This document shows positions 17,041-23,234 of a DNA stretch of 33,311 bases, one piece after another. Numbering within the stretch: the first letter of the stretch is position 1; each line of letters begins with the position of its first letter. A program made the translations under genes and the position numbers. Origin of the DNA: Nanobdellota archaeon (lineage in GTDB: Archaea > Nanobdellota > Nanobdellia > Parvarchaeales > Parvarchaeaceae). Location of the stretch: positions 1 to 33,311 of the forward strand of contig JAJZWM010000008.1 of the NCBI GenBank assembly GCA_021846665.1, read 5' to 3'. Under the pieces are notes generated by a model, which worked only from the letters and a program-made list of their open reading frames with translations, did no database searches and was not told where the DNA came from.

Positions 17041-17661
17041 ATGACAAACTATGATGACCAGTATGAAGTACAGAAACTTAATTATAAGTCTCTGGAAGGA
17101 TTTTCTGAGAAACAGATAAGCTTTCATCACGATGTGCATTATGCAGGCTATGTCAAAAAGAGAAACGAAGTACACACAAAACTAAAGACTGTTGATAAAT
17201 CTGCTGCAAACGCAAATTATAGTGAGTTCAGAGCATTAAAAAAGGAGGAGACATTTAATGCAAGTGGGCAGTTACTTCATGAGTTATATTTTGAAATGTT
17301 TGGTGGAGACGGGAAATACTCCGATGATATGCCTATTATAAAAAAGATAAATGAAGACTTTGGAAGTTTTGAAAATTTTAAGCTTGATATGATGGCAACT
17401 GCCAAAGCAGCTAGAGGATGGGCGATACTTACAATAGATCCTACAGACAATAAGCTAAGAACCTTTTTAGCGGATGCACACAATGATGGAGCGGTATGGG
17501 GTTCAATACCTATAATAGCCTTGGATGTTTATGAACATGCATTTTACGTCGATTACGGCCCAGATAAAGCTAAATATTTAGAGCCGTTTTTCAATAACTT
17601 GGACTGGAAAAAGATAAACGATAGATTTGTTAAATTTCAAGATGTCTACAAAAAACAGTAA
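17041..17661 (+). CDS. sod: Fe/Mn-family superoxide dismutase
   Basis: A cytoplasmic enzyme converting superoxide to hydrogen peroxide and oxygen, at 206 residues the usual length. Metal ligands can be placed: H29 in FHHDVHYAGYV, H80 in GQLLHELYFEM, and D162 and H166 in DVYEHAFYVDYG. GWAILTIDP and the C-terminal WKKINDRF are typical. Whether it uses Fe, Mn or either cannot be fixed by eye. It is single-gene, divergent from padR, and ends 22 bp from a convergent unknown gene. The peroxide it makes could be removed by the PrxQ protein encoded at 21126. Confidence 0.95.
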   Translation: MTNYDDQYEVQKLNYKSLEGFSEKQISFHHDVHYAGYVKKRNEVHTKLKTVDKSAANANYSEFRALKKEETFNASGQLLHELYFEMFGGDGKYSDDMPIIKKINEDFGSFENFKLDMMATAKAARGWAILTIDPTDNKLRTFLADAHNDGAVWGSIPIIALDVYEHAFYVDYGPDKAKYLEPFFNNLDWKKINDRFVKFQDVYKKQ

Positions 17662-17683
17662 TTAATAAATAAGGCATTATTTT

Positions 17684-17980
17684 TTAATCTTTAAATTTAC
17701 TTATTTTATAAGATAAACCGAATGAGTACTTCTTTGCAAGATCATTAAGCCTGCTTTTTAATTCATATTTATTTGAAATGATATAAAAGTTAATATCAAT
17801 GGCAACGGTCTCGGAATTCAAAAGGTTATAGCTAGAAGAATAAACCAAGGAATCTCTTAATAAATCTCTCTTAAAATTATCGGCCTTTGAAAAAACATCT
17901 AGATTTGACTTACCAAGTAATGTTAAATTACAATCAAAGAGAAATTCATCTAAACTTTCATTTTTTTTATTTAGTACCAT
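17684..17980 (-). CDS. hypothetical protein, second gene of the pseudokinase operon
   Basis: A 98-residue soluble protein, rich in Asn, Ser and Leu, with a likely helical N-terminal half and strand-forming VAIDINFYII. It has no signal peptide and no recognised motif. Its ATG follows the pseudokinase-like gene by three bases, so the two are one transcription unit. Function is unknown; the pairing is the only clue. Confidence 0.6.
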   Translation of the reverse strand: MVLNKKNESLDEFLFDCNLTLLGKSNLDVFSKADNFKRDLLRDSLVYSSSYNLLNSETVAIDINFYIISNKYELKSRLNDLAKKYSFGLSYKISKFKD

Positions 17981-17983
17981 TTT

Positions 17984-18883
17984 TTACAAATTTGGATAAA
18001 TTGATATATATTTTTCAGTATAATTATTAATTAACATCTTATTTTTAAGCTCTGCCCATTTTATGCTACGATTTATTGATTTAATTCTACGCTCATCTGA
18101 CGCAAAAAAGTGTGATTTTATATCCTGGCTATTTATAGGATTTATGAAGCCTACTTTTACTTTCTTATTTTCATCCCAATAAATAACTATATTTTCAAGG
18201 TAAAGATTATTGTGTGATAAACCTTTTTCATTAACATCTTTTATAGTCTCATTTATCTGCTTTTTTATTTCATTTAGTTCTTCTATCCTTGCTTTGTAAA
18301 CGTCTATCCTTACTTTGTATTCTTTTAGATACTTCTCGCCATATGCAAGTTTTTTAATACCTTTTTTGAGTATAAAGTCCTTAAGTTCGTTTTTTGGAAT
18401 TAGATCTTGTAGAGAGGTTACTTTACTAATCTCTTCCGAAATTAATTTTTCATCCCAATCTTTGTAATTTTTAAGGTATTCTTCTAGAGATACTGACCTT
18501 GGAATATAATTTCTTACCTCGCTTCCACTAAAAGGAGCAGTTATATAGCCAACACGCTTATTTGAATCATCTATTATTAATGCAACTGGCTTTGAGAAAT
18601 TATCTGGTCTACTAGCGTAAAGATTATTTAATAATTTATACTGTCTTGCAAAATAATCATCAAAGAAACCTGTATTATAGAGATTATTAAACTGTAGATA
18701 TTCTCTACTTTTTATATTAGGAAATGTATCTGTTGCATATCTTTCATTTACCAGTAACCCAGAATCATTAAAGTAATTTGAATTCTTTACAAATTCCTTT
18801 TTCAAAGTTGGATTACCGTCTATATCATTCTTGTACGGTAATGACTTAAGCAATTTTTCGATGCTTGATAATTTCTTTGCCAT
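17984..18883 (-). CDS. protein-kinase-like fold, probable pseudokinase
   Basis: A 299-residue protein I do not recognise as a named family. Residues 224-231 read HNNLYLEN and line up with the kinase catalytic loop HRDLKPEN, followed by IVIYWDE and then VGFINP where the DFG (or DxD) strand should be. The catalytic Asp is replaced by N226 and the metal-binding Asp by G245, so it probably cannot phosphorylate. The N-terminal part (KPVALIIDDSNKRVGYITAP) resembles the first strands of kinase-like proteins in which a linker follows GY(I/V). A glycine loop is not evident. It is the first gene of a two-gene operon, with a TATA-like element near 18931-18940. A nucleotide-binding or scaffold role is possible. 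Confidence 0.6.
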   Translation of the reverse strand: MAKKLSSIEKLLKSLPYKNDIDGNPTLKKEFVKNSNYFNDSGLLVNERYATDTFPNIKSREYLQFNNLYNTGFFDDYFARQYKLLNNLYASRPDNFSKPVALIIDDSNKRVGYITAPFSGSEVRNYIPRSVSLEEYLKNYKDWDEKLISEEISKVTSLQDLIPKNELKDFILKKGIKKLAYGEKYLKEYKVRIDVYKARIEELNEIKKQINETIKDVNEKGLSHNNLYLENIVIYWDENKKVKVGFINPINSQDIKSHFFASDERRIKSINRSIKWAELKNKMLINNYTEKYISIYPNL

Positions 18884-18972
18884 ATTTTAATTTAATTACT
18901 TTTTAATTGTAAATTAAGGATAATTTCTAATATAAATACTTAACTATTTCTGATATTTAACCAAAATAATTA

Positions 18973-19012
18973 TACTCTTATAATCTAATAATCTAATAGT
19001 CTAATACTCTAA
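18973..19012. repeat. 8-bp tandem repeat TANTCTAA, five copies
   Basis: The copies, in order, are TACTCTTA (one mismatch), TAATCTAA, TAATCTAA, TAGTCTAA and TACTCTAA. The third base varies while the rest is kept. Copies are directly abutting. This may be a simple microsatellite or a set of protein-binding iterons. Confidence 0.75.
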
Positions 19013-19098
19013 TACTAATCACTACTATAATTTTTTTAAATGATTCCTTATCTAGATCTTTTATAATTTCATAATTTAAGTATATTTTATAATTCTCG

Positions 19099-19134
19099 AA
19101 ATTTAAATGAGTACTCTAAATTTGGATCAGATCC
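19099..19134. repeat. two adjacent palindromes
   Basis: AAATTTA (19099-19105) and TAAATTT (19117-19123) flank the perfect palindrome GAGTACTC (19109-19116). Directly after this comes GGATC-A-GATCC (19124-19134), followed by CGTTTT. Both could be protein-binding sites or form short hairpins. Nothing ties them to a known element. Confidence 0.55.
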
Positions 19135-19207
19135 CGTTTTATATCTTATAAACATGTCTTTTAAAAGAAAATTAATTTTATAAAAATATCTTCTATTTTA
19201 AACTGAA

Positions 19208-19525
19208 TTAATCTGTTTTGTATTTCTTAGATATAATATTTGCAAGAGCAAAAAAGAAAAAAGAAGTGCCTAAAGCATACACCAATATGCCTATCAAGTC
19301 GGGATTATTTACGAAATTAAATAACTGTAACACATAACCCGCTAAAAATACAAGGTTCATTGACAAGAATATTACAAATACACTGATTGAATGCTTGTTA
19401 AGCCTTATTAACTGCATTGCTTTCAATGGATTTCTATAAAACGCAGCTGTAAATCTTATTACAGATATGGTTATGATAACACCTATAACTGCGATTGAAG
19501 CCGCTTCATAAAGTGCGTTTCCCAT
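19208..19525 (-). CDS. three-TM membrane protein, pair 1 second gene
   Basis: About 105 residues from the ATG at 19525, with three hydrophobic segments: IAVIGVIITISVIRF, then VFVIFLSMNLVFLAGYVL, then LVYALGTSFFFFALANI. They are separated by a basic loop (NPLKAMQLIRLNKHS) and a short polar loop (NFVNNPDL). The longer frame from a TTG at 19555 is less likely; the ATG is preceded by GGGGGT. It overlaps the upstream partner by 20 nt. The layout matches the gene at 20416-20721. No family is recognised. Confidence 0.65.
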   Translation of the reverse strand: MGNALYEAASIAVIGVIITISVIRFTAAFYRNPLKAMQLIRLNKHSISVFVIFLSMNLVFLAGYVLQLFNFVNNPDLIGILVYALGTSFFFFALANIISKKYKTD

Positions 19526-19868
19526 AAACCCCCAAAAAAGAACTAGACCACCCAATTATTACATAGCTGACAAGAAGATAGGTAAACGTTCCCAAAAGCT
19601 CTGCGACCATCTTTATTAAATCATTACTCATAAATGAACCGACTGAGTAAACTGTAAAAACCACAATGAATAAAAGCGAAGCAAATAAAAGAACCGAGAA
19701 ATTTTTTTTTGAATTTTTCTCATTTAATGCCCATCTAACTAAAGGAGCTTTATCCTTCCCATGTTTATAGAGCGTATATATGTTTATTGTACTTAAAACA
19801 GAGACAATAAACCCATTTATTACCTCAAAGATTACCCAGTAAAAATGGAAGTCTTCATATAATACCAT
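19506..19868 (-). CDS. three-TM membrane protein, pair 1 first gene (KHGKDKAPL motif)
   Basis: A 120-residue membrane protein. TM1 is about 9-33. A cytoplasmic-looking basic loop KHGKDKAPLVRWALNEKNSK follows, then TM2 and TM3. The loop is shared with the gene at 20718-21083 (KHRKDKAPLTSFFLNKD), so the two are paralogues. TATA-like TATATAAA (19888-19895) is about 24 bp from the ATG, with no Shine-Dalgarno. The next gene overlaps its 3' end. A two-subunit membrane complex is a reasonable guess, but the function is unknown. Confidence 0.7.
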   Translation of the reverse strand: MVLYEDFHFYWVIFEVINGFIVSVLSTINIYTLYKHGKDKAPLVRWALNEKNSKKNFSVLLFASLLFIVVFTVYSVGSFMSNDLIKMVAELLGTFTYLLVSYVIIGWSSSFLGVYGKRTL

Positions 19869-19928
19869 AAACTATAATTTAATTATCTATATAAAAATAT
19901 TTCGTTTATTTGGATTGAATTTAGCTAC

Positions 19929-19954
19929 TTTAAATAGATAATTATTTAAATAGA
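19929..19954 (+). promoter_or_regulatory. speD promoter with duplicated TTTAAATAGA
   Basis: TTTAAATAGA occurs twice, at 19929-19938 and 19945-19954, 16 bp apart. The second copy is centred about 25 bp from the speD ATG at 19973 and probably is the TATA element of a leaderless mRNA. The first may be an alternative TATA or an activator site. Confidence 0.45.
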
Positions 19955-19972
19955 ACTTTTCAATAATAAAGA

Positions 19973-20419
19973 ATGAGAAAAAATAGTAAAAAATTAGGTC
20001 TGTTTGAAAGTAATTTAGTTCCAGTAATAGGAAAGCATGTTTTCGGTAATTTGTACGATGTAGATGACTCTATTCTAAAAAATCTTGAATATCTTAAAGA
20101 ATCGGTAATTGCTGCAGCGAATGCAGGTAATCTTCACATAATTGATATAATGGAAAGACAGTTCAATACAATTAACTCTCCTGACATCGGAGGAGTGTCA
20201 ATAATAGCATTAATAGCTGAAAGTCATATATCATTGCATACTTGGCCAGAAAGCAGGTATGCTACAATAGATATATATTCCTGCGGTAATGAAAGCAATC
20301 CTTCGCTTGCATTTGACTACCTTGTTTCCATTATGAAACCTAAGAGCTATAGAGTTTTCACTGCAGACAGAAGCAACCCATCAAGTGAAAATGAAACTAA
20401 GGTATTCAATGACTTTTAA
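19973..20419 (+). CDS. speD: S-adenosylmethionine decarboxylase-family pyruvoyl enzyme
   Basis: A 148-residue proenzyme of the bacterial/archaeal SpeD type (class 1B). IAESHISLHTWPE holds the self-cleavage site between E83 and S84; S84 would become the pyruvoyl cofactor. H89 (+5) and C104 (+20, in DIYSCG), with S76 (-8), match the spacing of the processing and catalytic residues known from the Thermotoga enzyme (S63, H68, C83, S55). The usual product is decarboxylated AdoMet for spermidine synthesis. Some archaeal homologues decarboxylate arginine instead, so substrate is not certain. No other polyamine gene is in the window. Its stop shares TTAA with the convergent membrane gene. Confidence 0.88.
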   Translation: MRKNSKKLGLFESNLVPVIGKHVFGNLYDVDDSILKNLEYLKESVIAAANAGNLHIIDIMERQFNTINSPDIGGVSIIALIAESHISLHTWPESRYATIDIYSCGNESNPSLAFDYLVSIMKPKSYRVFTADRSNPSSENETKVFNDF

Positions 20420-20721
20420 GAAAAGGACATAAATAAGAAAAATAAAGTAAGTGCGGTGAATAATATAATATTGCCGTATTCCCATATAAGAGTCGTTGGA
20501 TTGCTTAATGAAACGAACATAGCTATACCGTAATTTATTGCTAAAACTAAAGTAGTCAGAAAGAAGAATACAAATGCATATTGCTTGTATTTTTTAACGT
20601 AAAATGAGGATAAAAATAAAGTTTGATTTTTATTCAGTTTTTTTTTGAGAATTAAAACAAACAGCAGCATCAAAGCTCCTAAAATTAATGATATAACACC
20701 GTATATAAAATCGATATTCAT
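20416..20721 (-). CDS. three-TM membrane protein, pair 2 second gene
   Basis: A 101-residue membrane protein: TM1 (IYGVISLILGALMLLFVLIL), a basic loop (KKKLNKNQ), TM2 and TM3, ending in LFFLFMSFS. Its layout and order match the gene at 19208-19525. The ATG overlaps the partner's TGA stop (ATGA), so translation is coupled. Its stop shares TTAA with speD. No family is recognised. Confidence 0.7.
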   Translation of the reverse strand: MNIDFIYGVISLILGALMLLFVLILKKKLNKNQTLFLSSFYVKKYKQYAFVFFFLTTLVLAINYGIAMFVSLSNPTTLIWEYGNIILFTALTLFFLFMSFS

Positions 20722-21083
20722 ACAAACCTCTTAAATAGCTTAAACCAGCGGAAAGATATGTATACAACAACAAACAATGCTATTATCCCGAATATATATG
20801 CAAGATAGAAGGAAATCTGATCAATACTGTATAAAGAAGGATAGCTATTAAGTATCTTCTGAAGAAATGTAAATACTCCAGTCAAAAAAAGCATAAAAGC
20901 AGGATAAATAAACATATTTAACTCTTTTGTAGCCAAATCTTTATTTAGAAAGAAAGAAGTTAATGGCGCCTTATCTTTCCTGTGCTTTAATATAGCAAAG
21001 AAACTTACACCAGAGAATACTGTGCTTATAACCCCTCCTATAAAAAGAACAGAAAATATTACTGTGTAGACTGTATTTAGCAT
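20718..21083 (-). CDS. three-TM membrane protein, pair 2 first gene (KHRKDKAPL motif)
   Basis: A 121-residue membrane protein. TM1 (about 5-30) is followed by the loop KHRKDKAPLTSFFLNKD, TM2 and TM3, and the basic end FRWFKLFKRFV. The loop identifies it as a paralogue of the gene at 19506-19868, which has KHGKDKAPLVRWALNEK. It is the first gene of a coupled pair. The substrate or partner is unknown. The positively charged loop is on the side expected to be cytoplasmic. Confidence 0.7.
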   Translation of the reverse strand: MLNTVYTVIFSVLFIGGVISTVFSGVSFFAILKHRKDKAPLTSFFLNKDLATKELNMFIYPAFMLFLTGVFTFLQKILNSYPSLYSIDQISFYLAYIFGIIALFVVVYISFRWFKLFKRFV

Positions 21084-21125
21084 AATATTATTTATTAATT
21101 TAACCTATTTATAATTTTACTACAA

Positions 21126-21569
21126 TTACATATTTCTTAAAAACTCTAATATTTCTTCTGCATGCTTGTCAGGAGAAACTTTTGGGTATATTTTCAGTAT
21201 TTTACCATTTTCATCTAAAATGAATGTTACTCTAGAAGCAACGCCTGAAATAGATTTTATTCCGAGTTCTGTAACGATTTTTTTATCGGAATCACTTAAC
21301 AATGTAAAGGGAATAGAGTACTTGCTTTTGAACTTTTTATGTGATTCTATGTTGTCAACGCTTATTCCAAACACAGGAATTCCCAAAGATTTAAATGAAT
21401 TGATATTATCACGGAAACTGCATGCCTCCTTTGTGCACCCTGGAGTGTTATCTTTGGGATAAAAGTATACAATGCTTTTTTTGCCTTTTAAATCAGATAA
21501 AGAAATTTCCTTTCCGTCATCTGCCTTAAGCCTAAAATCAGGAAACTTGTCTCCTTCCTTGACTTCCAT
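21126..21569 (-). CDS. bcp: peroxiredoxin, PrxQ/Bcp type
   Basis: A thiol peroxidase of about 147 residues that reduces hydrogen and organic peroxides. YFYPKDNTPGCTKEAC carries the peroxidatic C45 and the resolving C50 four residues further on, the PrxQ CX4C pattern. FTLLSDSDKKI and RVTFILDENG are also typical. I start it at the ATG at 21569 (MEVKEGDKFPDF) because the TATA-like TATATAAA (21591-21598) is centred 25-26 bp away. A longer frame to 21659 would run through the divergent nth gene. It pairs functionally with the SOD in this window. Confidence 0.93.
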   Translation of the reverse strand: MEVKEGDKFPDFRLKADDGKEISLSDLKGKKSIVYFYPKDNTPGCTKEACSFRDNINSFKSLGIPVFGISVDNIESHKKFKSKYSIPFTLLSDSDKKIVTELGIKSISGVASRVTFILDENGKILKIYPKVSPDKHAEEILEFLRNM

Positions 21570-21604
21570 ATGCATATAAAGAAAAATAGATATATAAAGG
21601 TTAT
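21570..21604. promoter_or_regulatory. interleaved divergent leaderless promoters: bcp / nth
   Basis: Only 35 bp separate the two divergent start codons. ATATAAAG at 21574-21581 is centred about 27 bp from the nth ATG at 21605. TATATAAA at 21591-21598 is centred about 25 bp from the bcp ATG at 21569. Each spacing puts the transcript start at the start codon. The two promoters overlap, so only one polymerase could bind at a time. Confidence 0.6.
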
Positions 21605-22255
21605 ATGACAGAATTTGTTTTACTTGATCATAAAAAAGCAGAGATAGCAATAGAGACACTTGAGAACAGATACAAAAATGTGGGTTATTACCTTAATTTT
21701 AACGGGCCTTTGCAGCTCTTAGTTGCTGCGATACTTTCTGCGCAGACAAAGGATACTGTTGTAAATGAATTAACTCCGCAGCTCTTTAAAAGATACAAAA
21801 CAGTAGAAGAATTTGCAAATGCAGACCCACATGCACTTCTAGAATATGTAAAACGGGTTAGTTTTGCAGAAAACAAGGTGAAAAATATAATAAGCTGCTG
21901 CAAAATAATAAAAGAAAAATACGGCGGAAGGATACCCGATAAAATGGAAGAATTGCTTTCTCTGCCGGGCGTAGGAAGAAAAACTGCGAATACTGTTTTG
22001 ATAAATGCTTTTGGCATAGTAGAAGGGATACCTGTAGATACGTGGGTGATAAAACTGTCCTACAGAATAGGATTAAGCAAAAGCAAAAAACCAGACGAAA
22101 TAGAAAATGATCTTAAAGGGCTTGTTAATAAAAAATACTGGAAGAATTTTGCTTATGTACTTAAGGAGCATGGCCATCAGATCTGTCAATCTATAAGACC
22201 AAAATGTGAAATATGCCCTATAAAAGACTTATGTCAAAAAAATGGAGTTAATTAA
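21605..22255 (+). CDS. nth: endonuclease III (DNA glycosylase/AP lyase)
   Basis: A base-excision-repair enzyme removing oxidised pyrimidines and cutting at the abasic site; 216 residues, near the usual length. The helix-hairpin-helix LPGVGRKTA gives the catalytic K126, and PVDTWV gives D145. The usual residue after VDT is His; here it is Trp. The C-terminal cluster C194-X6-C201-X2-C204-X5-C210 binds [4Fe-4S]. The ATG is supported by a TATA element 27 bp upstream. It is followed by a tiny membrane gene and Dcd. Confidence 0.94.
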   Translation: MTEFVLLDHKKAEIAIETLENRYKNVGYYLNFNGPLQLLVAAILSAQTKDTVVNELTPQLFKRYKTVEEFANADPHALLEYVKRVSFAENKVKNIISCCKIIKEKYGGRIPDKMEELLSLPGVGRKTANTVLINAFGIVEGIPVDTWVIKLSYRIGLSKSKKPDEIENDLKGLVNKKYWKNFAYVLKEHGHQICQSIRPKCEICPIKDLCQKNGVN

Positions 22256-22385
22256 ATATTACTTTTTCACTTCATTATATAGTGAATAATTAAAAATAGA
22301 TTATTTCATCATGCAAAAGAGAGAAAAAAAGCAAAAAGTATTTATGTAAGTTCTATTCTATTATAGAGTAAGGGGGAATGAAAAT
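22256..22385 (+). promoter_or_regulatory. spacer with promoter and ribosome binding site of a micro-ORF
   Basis: A 130-bp AT-rich stretch. AGTATTTAT near 22338-22345 could be a TATA element, about 44 bp from the ATG at 22386. AGGGGG at 22371-22376 is a strong Shine-Dalgarno-like site nine bases before that ATG. The ATG at 22378 is out of frame and stops after six codons. Confidence 0.45.
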
Positions 22386-22481
22386 ATGTCAAGCATAGTT
22401 TTGGTAGGTGCAGCGGTTTTGTACTTATTGATACTTATAGCCATAATACTTAGAAACAATTCCCTTGCCTCAAGGGTTTGA
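22386..22481 (+). CDS. 31-residue single-TM microprotein
   Basis: A small frame of 31 codons ending in TGA. It starts MSSIVLVGAAVLYLL, continues as an unbroken hydrophobic stretch (about residues 4-22) and ends RNNSLASRV, a polar tail with two basic residues. That is a textbook single-pass peptide. AGGGGG nine bases before the ATG and an upstream TATA-like element suggest it is really made. A 6-bp inverted repeat, CCCTTG-CCT-CAAGGG (22462-22476), overlaps the last codons and could be a transcript-end hairpin. It could instead be a small RNA. Function unknown. Confidence 0.5.
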   Translation: MSSIVLVGAAVLYLLILIAIILRNNSLASRV

Positions 22482-22520
22482 GAATTCAAAAATTGGCTGA
22501 GTATCATTTATTTGTAATTA

Positions 22521-23039
22521 TTAAGGTTTGTATTGATTTGAAAACTTACCTGAATACTTTGCTTTTCCTTTTAGCTCTTCAAATACTATTTGGCAGATTT
22601 TAGTATTTGGCTTTATGGCAAGCGCTATCGGTGATAAATTGGCCATCTCTAGTACTATCTTTCCAGAAGTACCTGGCTGCATAAAACCGCTGCTTATGTG
22701 TGTTAGCAGCCCTAGCCTAGCAAACCTTGACCTGCCGTCTATCCTTGCAGAGATATTCTGCGGAAGCGATACTTTTTCTATTGTTATTGCATGAACTAAT
22801 TCTCCGGGTTGAATGAGAAAACTTTCGCCTTTCTTTATCTTTATCTCTTCTGTAAGTTCCTTGTAATCAGTAGAATCGTCAACTATAACCATTTTATTTA
22901 CCTTTTTGAACACCCTGAAAACATAACCTAACCTAAGATCAACGGATCCGGGACCTATCTGCTTTCTGTTTAATGGCTCTATACTCAATTCCTTGGAATC
23001 CAGAAGTTTTATTATTTCATCATGCGATAATACAGCCAT
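22521..23039 (-). CDS. dcd: dCTP deaminase (dUTPase-like fold)
   Basis: A 172-residue trimeric enzyme converting dCTP to dUTP (or directly to dUMP in bifunctional forms), feeding dTMP synthesis and keeping uracil out of DNA. IGPGSVDLRLG, GRSRFARLGLLTH and PGTSGKIVLEM (with the catalytic Glu) are family motifs; KPNTKICQIVFEEL follows. It is somewhat shorter than E. coli Dcd. Whether it also has dUTPase activity is uncertain. It is single-gene, and its upstream region lacks a clear binding site. Confidence 0.92.
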   Translation of the reverse strand: MAVLSHDEIIKLLDSKELSIEPLNRKQIGPGSVDLRLGYVFRVFKKVNKMVIVDDSTDYKELTEEIKIKKGESFLIQPGELVHAITIEKVSLPQNISARIDGRSRFARLGLLTHISSGFMQPGTSGKIVLEMANLSPIALAIKPNTKICQIVFEELKGKAKYSGKFSNQYKP

Positions 23040-23234
23040 AACTTATTAAATAATTACATTAATTAAAACATTTACTTCCATTATGGCATAACTGTGCCTG
23101 TGGTATTTTATATGCTAATATAAGAATACTATATTTCTATCTTTTCTTCCTTTCCTTTATTTTTAAGGATTTAAACTTAGATAAAACTAAATTCCATTAA
23201 TAAACATTAATGAATATAAATTTGTATAATTAAT
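23040..23234. promoter_or_regulatory. divergent spacer between dcd and xthA
   Basis: A 195-bp AT-rich gap. CATTAAT is repeated directly at 23194-23200 and 23205-23211. AATATAAA at 23213-23220 is the likely xthA TATA element, but it is only about 18 bp from the ATG. A pyrimidine-rich tract lies near 23135-23165. No RNA gene was recognised. Confidence 0.35.

Larger units (their letters stand above)
18884..19207. other. 324-bp noncoding gap with tandem repeats and palindromes
   Basis: The longest gene-free stretch in the window. It is very AT-rich. The part near 18884-18945 holds the pseudokinase promoter. The middle has 8-bp tandem repeats (18973-19012), and 19099-19134 has two adjacent palindromes. 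I see no credible reading frame, no tRNA and no match to a known archaeal origin box. Its role is undetermined. Confidence 0.5.

Noticed and set aside
18973-19012. Tandem repeats as a CRISPR array
   Set aside because: The unit is only 8 bp, with no spacers, and no cas genes are near.
19208-19868. Pair 1 membrane genes as one gene broken by a frameshift
   Set aside because: Pair 2 shows the same two-gene arrangement with an intact ATGA overlap, so two separate genes are the norm.
21570-21659. Longer peroxiredoxin start giving a hydrophobic leader
   Set aside because: The frame runs through the start of nth on the other strand, begins at a non-ATG codon, and the TATA position fits the ATG at 21569. 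There is no need for a signal peptide.
22462-22476. CCCTTG-CCT-CAAGGG hairpin as a bacterial-style terminator
   Set aside because: The stem is only 6 bp, lies inside the micro-ORF, and is followed by only three T. Archaeal termination does not need it, so I note it but do not call a terminator.
23194-23211. CATTAAT direct repeat ahead of xthA as an operator
   Set aside because: Two short AT-rich copies are expected by chance in this composition.
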